DNA from: Streptomyces sp. NBC_01451
GTDB lineage: Bacteria > Actinomycetota > Actinomycetes > Streptomycetales > Streptomycetaceae
DNA: 64,000 bases
Direction of reading: 5' to 3'
Assembly: GCF_036227485.1 (NCBI RefSeq)
Contig: NZ_CP109479.1
Location: 248,001 to 312,000, forward strand
Below are positions 34,701 through 43,700 of this stretch, piece after piece (the stretch's first letter is position 1; each line of letters begins with the position of its first letter). The notes beneath the pieces were generated by a model, which did no database searches, was not told the DNA's origin, and was given only the letters and a program-made list of their open reading frames with translations. The position numbers and the translations under genes were made by a program.

Positions 34701-37700
34701 CCCGCGGTGTCCGTCCATGCGGCGGTCAGCCGCTGGAAGGAGTCGTAGGTGAAGCACTGGGTGTCGTGGGTGGTGTTGTCCTGCAGGTCGTCGATCGCGG
34801 TGAGTTCGCCGGCCTGGTTGTAGCGCAGGTTGCTGACGTCCAGGGCGGTCGTCGAGGTCTGCAGCATGCTGCTGGTCTGCGTAGTGCGGCCCGTCGTCAC
34901 GTCGTACTGGGCGAAGGTCGCCAGTTCCTTGCCGGTGTGGCCGTAGTTCGCCTGGAGCACGCGTCCGAAGGCATCGTGGACGGTGGTGTCGAGGTAGGCG
35001 GGGGTGTTGGCGGAGTTGATGAAACCGCCGATGCCGTCGAGGTTGCCCTGCTGCGTGTAGCCGAAGTCGATGTCCTCGGCCGGCAGGTGACCGTCCGCCT
35101 GGTAGTGCGTGGTGGACAGCAGGCCAATGGTGTCGGTGTAGCGGTTGGTGGCGGTGTAGGTGACGCTGCCGGAGGTGGGGGCGCTGGACTGGCCCGCGGC
35201 GGCGAAGCCGTCGGACGACGGGACGGTCAGCGTGGTGCCCAGCGGCTGGTAGGCCGTGTTGTAGTCGGTGACGGCCTGGGTGTACGCGGCTCCCGAGGCG
35301 CCGCCGACGTAGCGGGTGGAGGAGGTGAGGTAGCCCTTCTCCAGCGTGTCGTAAACGTGGGAGACCAGCAGCTTGGACTGGTCGGGGCTGGCCGACCAGG
35401 CAGCGGCGTACTCGGCGGTGGGGCGGTTGTCCCAGTCGTAGGTGTAGGACCGTGCCTGGCCTCGGGAGTCGGTGGTCTGCAGCAGGTTGCCGGCGACGTC
35501 GTACTTGTCGAACGTGGTCTTGCCGGTGTTCGGGTCGGTCTGGGTCAGCTTCTGGCCGAGCAGGTTGTAGGTGTAGGACCAGGTGTTGCCCGCGTTGTCC
35601 TTGATCGAGTCGACCTGGCCAGCCGGGGTGTAGGTGTACTTGGTGGTGGTGTTCGCGGCGGCGACGGCGGCCGCGGTGCCCTGCTTCCACAGCACGGTGG
35701 TGCCGTTGGAGGCGACGACGGCGGCCGTGGAGTCGTTGCGGACCTGGAAGGTGGCGCCGGTGGTCGCGGTCAGGCCGGTGGTCCACAGCTGGGCCGCGGC
35801 CGTGCTGGAGATCACCAGGTTGCCGTCGGTGCCGAACCTGGCCCAGGCGCCGGCGTGGCCGGAGGTGCCCGAGGACCACAGGGTCGCGCCGGTCGCCAGG
35901 GCGGACAGGACGAGGTTGCCGTCGGACTGCATCGTCAGGCGCACACTGTCGGAGGTCAGCGACGTGCCCGAGGGAATCACCGAGCCGCCCGTCAGAGTGA
36001 CGGTGGAGCCGGTGTTCTTCACGACCGTGCTGGTGGTCTGGCCGACGGCGTTGGTGAAGGAGGCGGTGGAGCGGCCTCCGGCCGGCGCGGTGGTGTCGAC
36101 CTCGTCGGCGCCGGGGTAGCCGGTGGAGCTGTGCCACTGCTCGACGGCCTGGTGCCAGAGGGTCTCCTTCAGGGGCCGGCCCTCACCGTCGTAGGTGGTG
36201 GTGGTCTCGGAGGGGATCTGGTTCTCGTTCGCCGCGTACAGCGTGGTGGAGGGGAAGTTGTCCGGCTCCGAGTAGGGCGCGTAGGTGGCGACCTGCCAGC
36301 CGTGGGAGTCGTAGAAGGTGTCGGAGACGACCCGGCCCGAGTTGGAGTCGCCCATGGCGGTGGCCTGGGTCTGGCGGGGCTGGAGCATGCCGTCGTAGAT
36401 CTGGATGGAGGTGGCGTACGTGCCGTCGTCGCGCAGCGTCTTCGACGTGACGGATGTCGGGGCGCCGGGCTGGGTGACGGTGCCGCCCGGTGCGGGGACG
36501 GCTCCGGGGTCGATGGAGTACGCGAAGGTACGGTCCGCGCTCTGGCCCGCGGACTTGTCCCGGCCGGGCAGCCAGACCGCGGTGCGTCGGCCGAGCGCGT
36601 CGTAGGTCATGTCGGTCGTGCGGCCGTTGGCGTCGACGCTCTCCAGCGTGGCGCCGCGCAGGGCGTCGAGCGTGGAGGTGACCTTCCAGTTCTTGCTGTT
36701 GGTGGAGGTCTCGCCGGTGGCATTGGTGTTGCCGCCCGCGCTGCTCCACGGGGGGCTGAAGTCGGTGTGCGTCTTCTGCCCGGTGGCATCGTAGGAGTCG
36801 GTGACGCGGCCGGCTCCGTCGTAGCTCATGGCCGAGGTGGTCAGCCAGTTCTCGGTCGTGCCGGTGTAGCCGGTGGCGGTCTGCGTCGCGGTGGACTCGC
36901 CGGAGGCGGAGACGCTTCCGAAGGTGCCCAGCTGGGCGGGGGTGCCGTCGCCGAGGTAATAGATCTTCTTGTCCGTCAGCAGGTTGCTCGCGCCCGGCGC
37001 GGTGGAGCAGTCACCGGCGACCGAGGTGACCCGGTCGGGGTAGGCCAGCATCATCGTGTTCGACGACGGCGGGTCGGCGTACGTCGTGGTGGCGCACTTC
37101 TCCTGCTTGGGGTCGACGCCGTCGCCGTGCGCGTTGACGGTGGACAGCCGCCCCTGGCTGTCGTACGTGGTGTCGGTCCTGGTGTGCCGCCAGGTGTTGT
37201 CGGCGAGGAGCTCGTACTGCAGGGAACTGCTGGCCTTGATGCGGTGCGCGGTGAGGTCGGGCAGGGTGGAGGTGTCGGGCCTGGTCCCGCCGGGGTTGTC
37301 GTCCTGGGTCCATGCCGTCCACGGTGTCTGGGCGGCGGAGGCCGTGGTGGTGAAGGTGAACGGGCCGTTGACACTGACCGTGTCGGCTTTGCCGCCGGCC
37401 TGGGTGTAGCCGGTGTCCTGGAAGTCGGTGCCGGCCAGTTGGTCGGTGTCGGTGACACTGAGGACCGTGTTGCCGTCGACCTTGGCGTCGACGGTGACGG
37501 AGCGGCGGGTGCCGTCGGCCTTGTAGTCGCCGTCCATGCCCTGCAGATAGGTGGTGGTCTGCTGGGTGACGGGTTCGGGGGCCTGCCCGGTCTGCACGGT
37601 GACGGTGCGGAAGCCGCGGAACTGGTCCCACGTGCGGTACTGGTCGTCGGTCAGCGCGTCGTCGTCGCGGTGCCAGGCCGGGCCCGAGTAGCTGTAGTGG

Positions 37701-40468
37701 GAGATCTGGGCTTCCGAGCCGGCCGGGTTGTTCTGGGCGTCCGGCTTGTACTGGCCGGCGATCGTGAGGTCGGACGTGACGACGCTGTCGACCGTGACCT
37801 TGTTGAACCAGTCCGCGATCGGCTTCGAGGCGCCGGGAACCGTCCAGTAGACGGGGTAGCAGGACTCGGTGTTGCTGTCGGCGTGGGCGATCGACAGCGT
37901 CTTGCCCTTGCAGGGCTGCGAGTTGTACTCGACGGCGACGGACTCGCCGGTCTCCGTCTGGATGCTGGAGATCCGCGGCCGGTACAGCGGGGGCGCGGAC
38001 GGGGAGTCGTCGTCGACCCGGTTGTCGATCTCGGTGCCGGTGAACGACACCTGGTTTAGCGCGATGTCGCTGTTGCCGTTGCCGAAGGTGCCCTTGCCGG
38101 TGTGGCGCAGGGACTGCAGCCACATCACGGCCTGCAGCATTCCGGCGTCCTTGGGGTCCACGGTGGTACCGGAGACCGGGTCGACGGTGCCGCCCGCGTC
38201 CGAGTAGACCTGGCCCAGCTGGTAGGCGTCGACCGCGGTGAGCTGGTCGGTGGCCTTCACATGGACCTTGGTGGTGATGGAGTCCAGCCGGGTCGTGGTC
38301 CAGAAGCTGGGGCCGGCGGTGACGCACACGTCGGTGGGGACGGTGGTGGCGCCGTCGGGCATCTTGGTCTTGTCAGTGGAGTCGCAGTGCAGGTCCCACG
38401 GCACGTCCGGCCAGTGGGTGGCGGTGTTGTCCTTGAGGTTGCCGGCCGAGCAGTCGGTGAAACTGCTGGTGGTCTGGCAGCGCTGGGCCAGCCCGAAGTC
38501 GACCTCGGCGGCCGGGGTGCGGCCCGCCTGCTCGTCGTCCAGCGTGTAGCCGTACGAGATCAGCGTCAGCGCGCCGCCGCGGGTGTAGGAGGTGAGGGTT
38601 CCGGTGTCGTCCGGGTCATCGGTCGCGGCCGCCTGACCGCCGCCGAGGTCGTAGTAGTTGGATTCGGCGGTGTAGTCGTAGCGCTGCACGAACCCGTCCG
38701 GCGCCACGACGAAGTCGAGGTTCCAGCGCCAGCCCTCGGGCTTGTCGCACCGCGACGCCTTGCCCTTGGCGTCGTCGTGGCAGGGGTCGGTGGAGCGCGG
38801 GTGCAGGACAGGGACGCCCCAGGCGGAGTGCGTGGAGGGGTCGGCCGGGTCGGCGGACAGGGTGGCGCCGGTGCCGGGGTCCTTCGGCGAGTGGTCGGCG
38901 CCGAAGTAGGCGGCCGTGCCGTCCGTGGTCAGCACCCGGTAGTAGACGCCGTCGTGCAGCCCGTTGGCCGCGCCGGACAGCTCCTGCACGACCGTGCCGT
39001 CGTCACCCTGGATGCGCCACTGGCGGATCTCACCGGCCACCCCGGAGTCGACGCCGTCGGGCACCAGGACTCCGGAGTGGGAGCCGAAGGAGAGCATGGC
39101 GTTGTCCCCGCCCCAGCACTCGTCCGCCGAGCCCTTGACGAGCTTCTTGCCGTCGGAGTCGGGCAGCGAGCCGCAGCTGCGGTAGCGCCGCTCGACATAG
39201 CCGACCTGGTAGCTCCAGCCGTCGCCGACCCAGGAGGCCTGGGAGTTGCGGGCGGTGGTCTCCCCGTCGACGGACTGGGAGTCGTAACCCAGGCCCACCG
39301 AGGGCGCGTTGCCGCCGATCGCGGCCGGCACGGAGATCGGGTAGGAGTACGTGAAGGAGCCGGTGGCCGATGCCTGCCAGGTACCGGCGGCCGACAACTG
39401 CGTGGCGCCGTAGTCGCCCTGGGAGCCGGAGGCGCCTGAGGTCACGGCAAGGGCCGTGGTGCCGGAGGCGTCTGACGCGCTCAGCGGGGCCACGCGCTCC
39501 GACATGGCTTCCGGGCCGTTCGCGCTTCCGGATGGTTCGGGAGATGCGCTGCTGCTGTCAGTGGGCTCCGGGGATTCGGGGCTGGGGGCCGCCGTTGGGG
39601 TGCTGGTGCCGGTGGTGTCCGGGGACGGCGAGGGGGTGTCCGAGGCATCGCCGCCGGAAGCCGAGCCGGACGCGGAGGCGGAGGGGGAGCCTATCGTGAC
39701 CGTCGCCGTCAACTGCTCGGCGGACGCCCGGTTGGTGAACTTCAGCGGCGTGGCCTTCTGGCACTCCGCCCGCTCCGGGGTGGTCAGCGCGCAGCCGGGC
39801 AGTTGCACCAGCCGCAGCCGGGAGCCGTAACCGCCGCCGTACGCGCGGGCGATCGACGAGTAGTCGATGACCACCTTGACCCGGCCACGGGCGGACGCCG
39901 TGCCGGAGGGGGTGATGCCCAGGAGCATGCCGTTGGCGCCGGTGCGCAGCGTCTGGCTGTGGGACGCGGTCTGCACCCGCACGGAGTCGACGCCGTGCGC
40001 GGTGTCGGCGGGCGCGACCCAGACGGGCAGTGAACCCGCCTTCACCAGCTTGGAAATGGACGGTGACTCGGGCTTGGACTTGGACTTGGACTGAGTCTCG
40101 GTCCGCGGGCCGAGGTCGACAACGGCGGTAGCGGCCTTGGGCCAATCGGCCGCCTGCGCCCGATACGTATCCGGCGCCTTGTACCCCTTGGGATGCCGGG
40201 AGGTCTTCGGCTGCAGAAGGTGCGCCCCCACGACCTGGGCCGCCGGAAGCTTCTTGGGGTGCCACACCTTGCCGTCGAACGAGAAGCCGCCGTGGTGGCC
40301 GAAGCCGTCGTCCGCGTGGCCGGCCAGGAAGCCCGGGGTGCCGAAGCCGCCGGCTATGGCTACCGGCACCAGCAGCGCGAGTAGCGCGATCGGAATGGTC
40401 CACAGCCCCAGTCCGCCGAAGAATCGCCGGTGCCACGTGCCCGTGAACCAGCGCCGTCTGCCACTCAC
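31754..40468 (-). CDS. Giant RHS toxin with lectin, HINT and deaminase-like toxin domains
   Basis: About 2,904-residue surface or secreted polymorphic toxin. An N-terminal membrane/signal segment (LWTIPIALLALLVPVAIAGG) is followed by a large secreted region. Counting from an upstream GTG at 40510, the parts are: a bulb-type lectin domain at about 1507-1613 (TMQSDGNLVLSA, RFGTDGNLVIS); YD repeats; a ricin-type beta-trefoil at about 2080-2195 (CVEDAGG, INTCGGATSQKW, CLDTTGN); and the RHS core LGARDYDPVLGRFLSPDP near 2355. A HINT autoprocessing domain spans about 2622-2765 (CSFSPETPVLM to YYVLAGSVPVLVHNTG). The last 150 residues have HAEK (about 2852) and CDNC (about 2873), the H-x-E plus CxxC zinc signature of cytidine-deaminase-fold toxins. 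The HINT domain would release this tail. GTG 40468 has a GGGGG stretch 8 bases upstream and is my preferred start. The Sel1 gene follows. Confidence 0.88.
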   Translation of the reverse strand: MSGRRRWFTGTWHRRFFGGLGLWTIPIALLALLVPVAIAGGFGTPGFLAGHADDGFGHHGGFSFDGKVWHPKKLPAAQVVGAHLLQPKTSRHPKGYKAPDTYRAQAADWPKAATAVVDLGPRTETQSKSKSKPESPSISKLVKAGSLPVWVAPADTAHGVDSVRVQTASHSQTLRTGANGMLLGITPSGTASARGRVKVVIDYSSIARAYGGGYGSRLRLVQLPGCALTTPERAECQKATPLKFTNRASAEQLTATVTIGSPSASASGSASGGDASDTPSPSPDTTGTSTPTAAPSPESPEPTDSSSASPEPSGSANGPEAMSERVAPLSASDASGTTALAVTSGASGSQGDYGATQLSAAGTWQASATGSFTYSYPISVPAAIGGNAPSVGLGYDSQSVDGETTARNSQASWVGDGWSYQVGYVERRYRSCGSLPDSDGKKLVKGSADECWGGDNAMLSFGSHSGVLVPDGVDSGVAGEIRQWRIQGDDGTVVQELSGAANGLHDGVYYRVLTTDGTAAYFGADHSPKDPGTGATLSADPADPSTHSAWGVPVLHPRSTDPCHDDAKGKASRCDKPEGWRWNLDFVVAPDGFVQRYDYTAESNYYDLGGGQAAATDDPDDTGTLTSYTRGGALTLISYGYTLDDEQAGRTPAAEVDFGLAQRCQTTSSFTDCSAGNLKDNTATHWPDVPWDLHCDSTDKTKMPDGATTVPTDVCVTAGPSFWTTTRLDSITTKVHVKATDQLTAVDAYQLGQVYSDAGGTVDPVSGTTVDPKDAGMLQAVMWLQSLRHTGKGTFGNGNSDIALNQVSFTGTEIDNRVDDDSPSAPPLYRPRISSIQTETGESVAVEYNSQPCKGKTLSIAHADSNTESCYPVYWTVPGASKPIADWFNKVTVDSVVTSDLTIAGQYKPDAQNNPAGSEAQISHYSYSGPAWHRDDDALTDDQYRTWDQFRGFRTVTVQTGQAPEPVTQQTTTYLQGMDGDYKADGTRRSVTVDAKVDGNTVLSVTDTDQLAGTDFQDTGYTQAGGKADTVSVNGPFTFTTTASAAQTPWTAWTQDDNPGGTRPDTSTLPDLTAHRIKASSSLQYELLADNTWRHTRTDTTYDSQGRLSTVNAHGDGVDPKQEKCATTTYADPPSSNTMMLAYPDRVTSVAGDCSTAPGASNLLTDKKIYYLGDGTPAQLGTFGSVSASGESTATQTATGYTGTTENWLTTSAMSYDGAGRVTDSYDATGQKTHTDFSPPWSSAGGNTNATGETSTNSKNWKVTSTLDALRGATLESVDANGRTTDMTYDALGRRTAVWLPGRDKSAGQSADRTFAYSIDPGAVPAPGGTVTQPGAPTSVTSKTLRDDGTYATSIQIYDGMLQPRQTQATAMGDSNSGRVVSDTFYDSHGWQVATYAPYSEPDNFPSTTLYAANENQIPSETTTTYDGEGRPLKETLWHQAVEQWHSSTGYPGADEVDTTAPAGGRSTASFTNAVGQTTSTVVKNTGSTVTLTGGSVIPSGTSLTSDSVRLTMQSDGNLVLSALATGATLWSSGTSGHAGAWARFGTDGNLVISSTAAAQLWTTGLTATTGATFQVRNDSTAAVVASNGTTVLWKQGTAAAVAAANTTTKYTYTPAGQVDSIKDNAGNTWSYTYNLLGQKLTQTDPNTGKTTFDKYDVAGNLLQTTDSRGQARSYTYDWDNRPTAEYAAAWSASPDQSKLLVSHVYDTLEKGYLTSSTRYVGGASGAAYTQAVTDYNTAYQPLGTTLTVPSSDGFAAAGQSSAPTSGSVTYTATNRYTDTIGLLSTTHYQADGHLPAEDIDFGYTQQGNLDGIGGFINSANTPAYLDTTVHDAFGRVLQANYGHTGKELATFAQYDVTTGRTTQTSSMLQTSTTALDVSNLRYNQAGELTAIDDLQDNTTHDTQCFTYDSFQRLTAAWTDTAGITDPSAFTPGAVGGCTTARVQTTTTSPIKTTTVGGPAPYWQTYTYDQLGDRTGTVNHDTSGNALNDTTQAITYPGTNGTAPATLPDQAGTATLTNLSGTATIASTYTDPTYANANAGDTISRKVTTTGPLTSSFTITGGGRRCVEDAGGSTTAGAKVQINTCGGATSQKWTIGTDGTVKVLGMCLDTTGNATTSGTLVVIDTCKTDATQKWKATTTGTLVSNANPAMCLTDPAASATTGTQLTLATCGGSGQTWTDAATGAIPAGQSQTFTYDAEGRTATVATTSGTHTNTSKYLYDAQGDLLEQTAAVDGTDKTRVLYLFGGAEQITLNVSAKTWTGLRNITGPDGTTVTRSSTGSVTYQVANGQGTAVTAVDASTLAVTRRSYDPFGNPRGTKPGSWVAADENHGFLGQPTDPVTGLDLLGARDYDPVLGRFLSPDPVFEAGDPNQMGGYAYAGDNPASGSDPNGLMLAPMDGGGGGCDAKCAAANDKAYASTTSSSGTKKHSSGGCSGFFGCAGHYFKKALPVAEKIATVVVVVAVVVVVVVAVAACAETVVAAPACLMAAGEAIGAVGGLAGGADCMAMGCGGGEPISGEEADSPPAVAGAGGAGKAPKASADAAPHDAGSGSGDAAAASGAGRESTKDSAGTNAAAPRKSDSQSEAAASSKSAATPDKPGTGNSGTTARSQCSFSPETPVLMAGGKTKAIGKIKTGDKVESADPRTGKHQSGRTVQHIWINHDTDLLDVTVRDKDGHTATLHTTANHPFWDDTTHTWKPAGELRPKDALNTVDNAHASVVRTRITPGTANRWNLTVQELHTYYVLAGSVPVLVHNTGCPTAAALRAAPHPDDVSFATSVDLSSKTAAEAGDIQAASGFATDIPDGYGRAMPEQVHAAMPTERTPFFFDNSGGPGAYYLSHAEKQASTLRPGISISVSRDMCDNCIAWFQERAVQLGIHLHVSDPTSINVFAPDGSWMAYDYPPWKG

Positions 40469-40716
40469 GCGCAAAACCCCCAAGAGATGCCCGTTCGAGG
40501 GCCACCGCACAGTCGGATCACAGATCAGTGACCGACCCGGAGATTAGGTACCGCCATGATCACGACTCAAGACCCTTTGCCATTTCAAAGGCAAGAACAT
40601 GCATGTATATGGCAGATGCTGTGTATTTTCTGTACCGGAATTGATCAATCACCCGATCTCCATGGCAATCGGGCCTCCCCCACCCCGCTGCCCGCGAACC
40701 GAAGGACGCCCGACAG
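40469..40716. promoter_or_regulatory. Divergent promoter region between two secreted-protein genes
   Basis: About 250 bases separate the RHS toxin and the LamG protein, which read away from each other. The centre (about 40550-40650) is clearly AT-richer (ATGTATATGGCAGATG, TGTATTTTCTGTAC), as expected of promoters. Individual -10/-35 boxes cannot be assigned confidently. Confidence 0.5.
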
Positions 40717-43700
40717 GTGTTGAGACCACCGATACGCACCGGCCGCAGACGCACTGCTCCCGCCGGCAGACTGGTCCTGTTCGCCACCGCCCTCAGCCTG
40801 GCGGCGGCCCTCCCGGTCCTCCCGGCTGTCCCGGCCGTCGCCGACGACTCCGCGCCCGCCCCGTCCGACCCGCTGCTGACGGCCCGGGCGGAGGCCCTCT
40901 CCACCGGAAAGACCGTCCCGATCGACGCACTGACCACCGACGTCTCCACCACCGAAGCCCTGCCGGACGGCACCTTCACCAACACCACCAGCGCCCTGCC
41001 CACCCGGGTCTTCAAGGACGGCGCCTGGACCCCGGTGGACGCCACCCTGATCACCGACGACCACGGCGGATACGCCCCCAGGGCCACACCGAACGGCGTC
41101 ACCGTCTCAGGCGGTGGCTCGGGCCCACTGGTCACCCTCACCCACGCCGACGGCTCCAGCATGGCCCTGACCCTGCCGTTCCGCCTGCCCGCACCGACCG
41201 TCAGCGACGACACCGCCCTATACTCCTCGGTGCTGCCCGGTGTCGACCTCTCGGTGTCCGTCACCGACCAGGGCGGTTTCAGCGATGTCCTGGTCGTCCA
41301 TGACGCGGACGCTGCCGCCAACCCCCAACTACAGCGGCTCAAGCTGGCGGTGGACGCCCACGACCTCACGCTGGCCACCACCGACTCCGACAGCATGCAG
41401 GCAACGACCACCGACGGCGGCCTCGCCTACGTCAGCCCGCAGCCGTTGATGTGGGACTCCTCGTCCACTCCCGCCCAGCTCGGCGGACCGGTGGCCGACC
41501 TGACGTCCTCGGTGAACGGCCCCGGTCCGGAGGCCGACACCAAGCCGGTCGCCATGACCGCCACCAGCAAAGCCATGACGCTGACCCCGGACGCGGGCAT
41601 GCTCACCGACCCGGACACCAGCTATCCGGTGTACATCGACCCCTACACCAACCCGGTCTCCTCCACCGCCGGCCACTACACCGAGATCTACTCCAGCTCC
41701 ACCTGCGACAACTCGCCGCAGTACGACAAGGCGCAGACCAACGGCCAGGGGGTCGGATACCAGCGCTGGGGCGGCGCCTGCGGAGTCGGCCTGGAGCGTT
41801 CCTACTGGACGATCGACACCAGCAAACTGCACTCGTCGTTCGTGATCCGCGACGCCGTCGTGAACGTCGCCACCAGGTACGCGGCAAGCTTCAACTGCAG
41901 CCAGAACCAGCCGCTCACGCTCCACACCACCAACGCGATCACCTCCAGCACCGACTGGCTGTCCCGGCCCAGCGTCCACGACGACAACAACTCCTTCCCG
42001 CCGGTGACGGACACGGTGCCCAGCGGCTCCAACTCCGGCAGTTCGTGCAGCAACAGCACCGCCGCCTTCCACGTCAAGGTCCAGGCACAGCGGATCGCCG
42101 ACCAGGAAGGCAACGGCTACGACGCGGACGGCACCTTCGGCGACGGCACCGACGCCTGGACCATCGGCCTGTACGGCAACGAGTCGCAGACCTCGTCGAA
42201 CGACGACTACCTGCGCCTGTCGACCACGCTGACCCTCACCACCAACTTCGACATCCCGCCGGGCGTGCCCACCGGCCTGCACACCGCCCCGCCCGCCACC
42301 GGCGCCTCGGCCGCCTGCACCACCAGCGGGGTGGGCTGGATCGGCGCCACCACCTACTCGGACGCCGGCAGCGACATCACCCTGCACTCCACCGTCACCA
42401 GCCAGATATCCGGTGAGAAGGTCAGGGCGCACTACTACGTCTGGGACCGCTCGATCGACCCCGACGGCGACGGCAACGGCACCGCCCTCTCGACCCCGGA
42501 CAGCGGCTGGCTCGCCTCCGGCACCGACGCGGCGATGAAGATCGGCGCCACCCTCAAGGACGGCCACCAGTACGGCTGGGACGTCTACGCCGAGGACGAC
42601 TCGTCCGACCAGCACATGACCTCAGGCAAGTCCGACCACTGCTGGTTCGCCACCGACTTCACCGCACCGCTCACCCCGGACATCACCGGCAACCCCGCCT
42701 TCCCACCGGTCGGCACCGCGCGTACGGGCGACCCCGTCTACCCGGACCCGAGCAAACCCATCCCCTTCACCGTGACCGACACCGATTCCCCTGCCGCCGA
42801 CGACAGTTGCCGGCCGGGCCCCTGCAAGTCCAGCGGCATGAATTCCTTCCTGTGGCAGCTCGACTCGCCGCCCACCGACGCCGACGGCCAACCACCCGTC
42901 GCGATCACCGGCACCGACAGTCAGGGCCGCTCCACCGCCACCCTCCCCGTCAAGATCCGCGACTGGGGCGTGCACACCCTGTACGTGGCCGGCGTGGACA
43001 AGGCCGGCAACATCTCCACCAGCCCCGCCGGTTACACCTTCACCGTGCCGTGGGACCCCGCGACCAAGATCAAGCCGGGTGACATCACCGGCGACGGCGT
43101 ACCCGATCTGCTCGCCACCACCAAGACCGGCGACCTCGACCTCGTCCCCGGCAACCAGGATCCCGCCCAGGCCGTGTCCCCGGTCCACAGCGACCCGGTC
43201 GTCACCGACACCCCGCCGGACGTCACCGGCCCCATCACCGTCTCCACCCCGGCGGACTCCCCCGACGGCACCGGTTGGAACAACTACCTCATCGCCCACC
43301 GCGGCAACCTGCACGGTGCCAACGGCGACGACCTGTGGGCGTACAACAAGACCAGCAAGAACCTCTACGTCGTCAAGAACGACCTCGACCCCCTCGACGA
43401 CGCGACCTTCCCCAGAAAGCCCTGGTCCGCCCTCGGCGGCTTCGTCGGCAGGCGGTTCGACCGCGTGGTCAAGGACGCCTGCGCGCAGAGCGACGTCGTC
43501 GCGGACGACACCCGCTGCCGCGGCACCGACTACAACAGCACGAGCTGGAACATCAGCCAGCTCATCGCCCCCGGCAACGTCTTCGGCAACACCGACGACT
43601 ACCCCGCCGTCATCACCGTCGAGAACAAGGAACTCTGGATCTACCAGTCCGACGGCGGCTACCACCTGAAGAACCCGATCCTGCTCGGCGACGGTGACTG

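Noticed and set aside
33146..38059. A 1,637-codon open frame on the plus strand opposite the giant RHS gene
   Set aside because: It is rich in Gly, Val and Arg with no domains and no ribosome binding site; it mirrors the codon bias of the true RHS gene and is a GC shadow.
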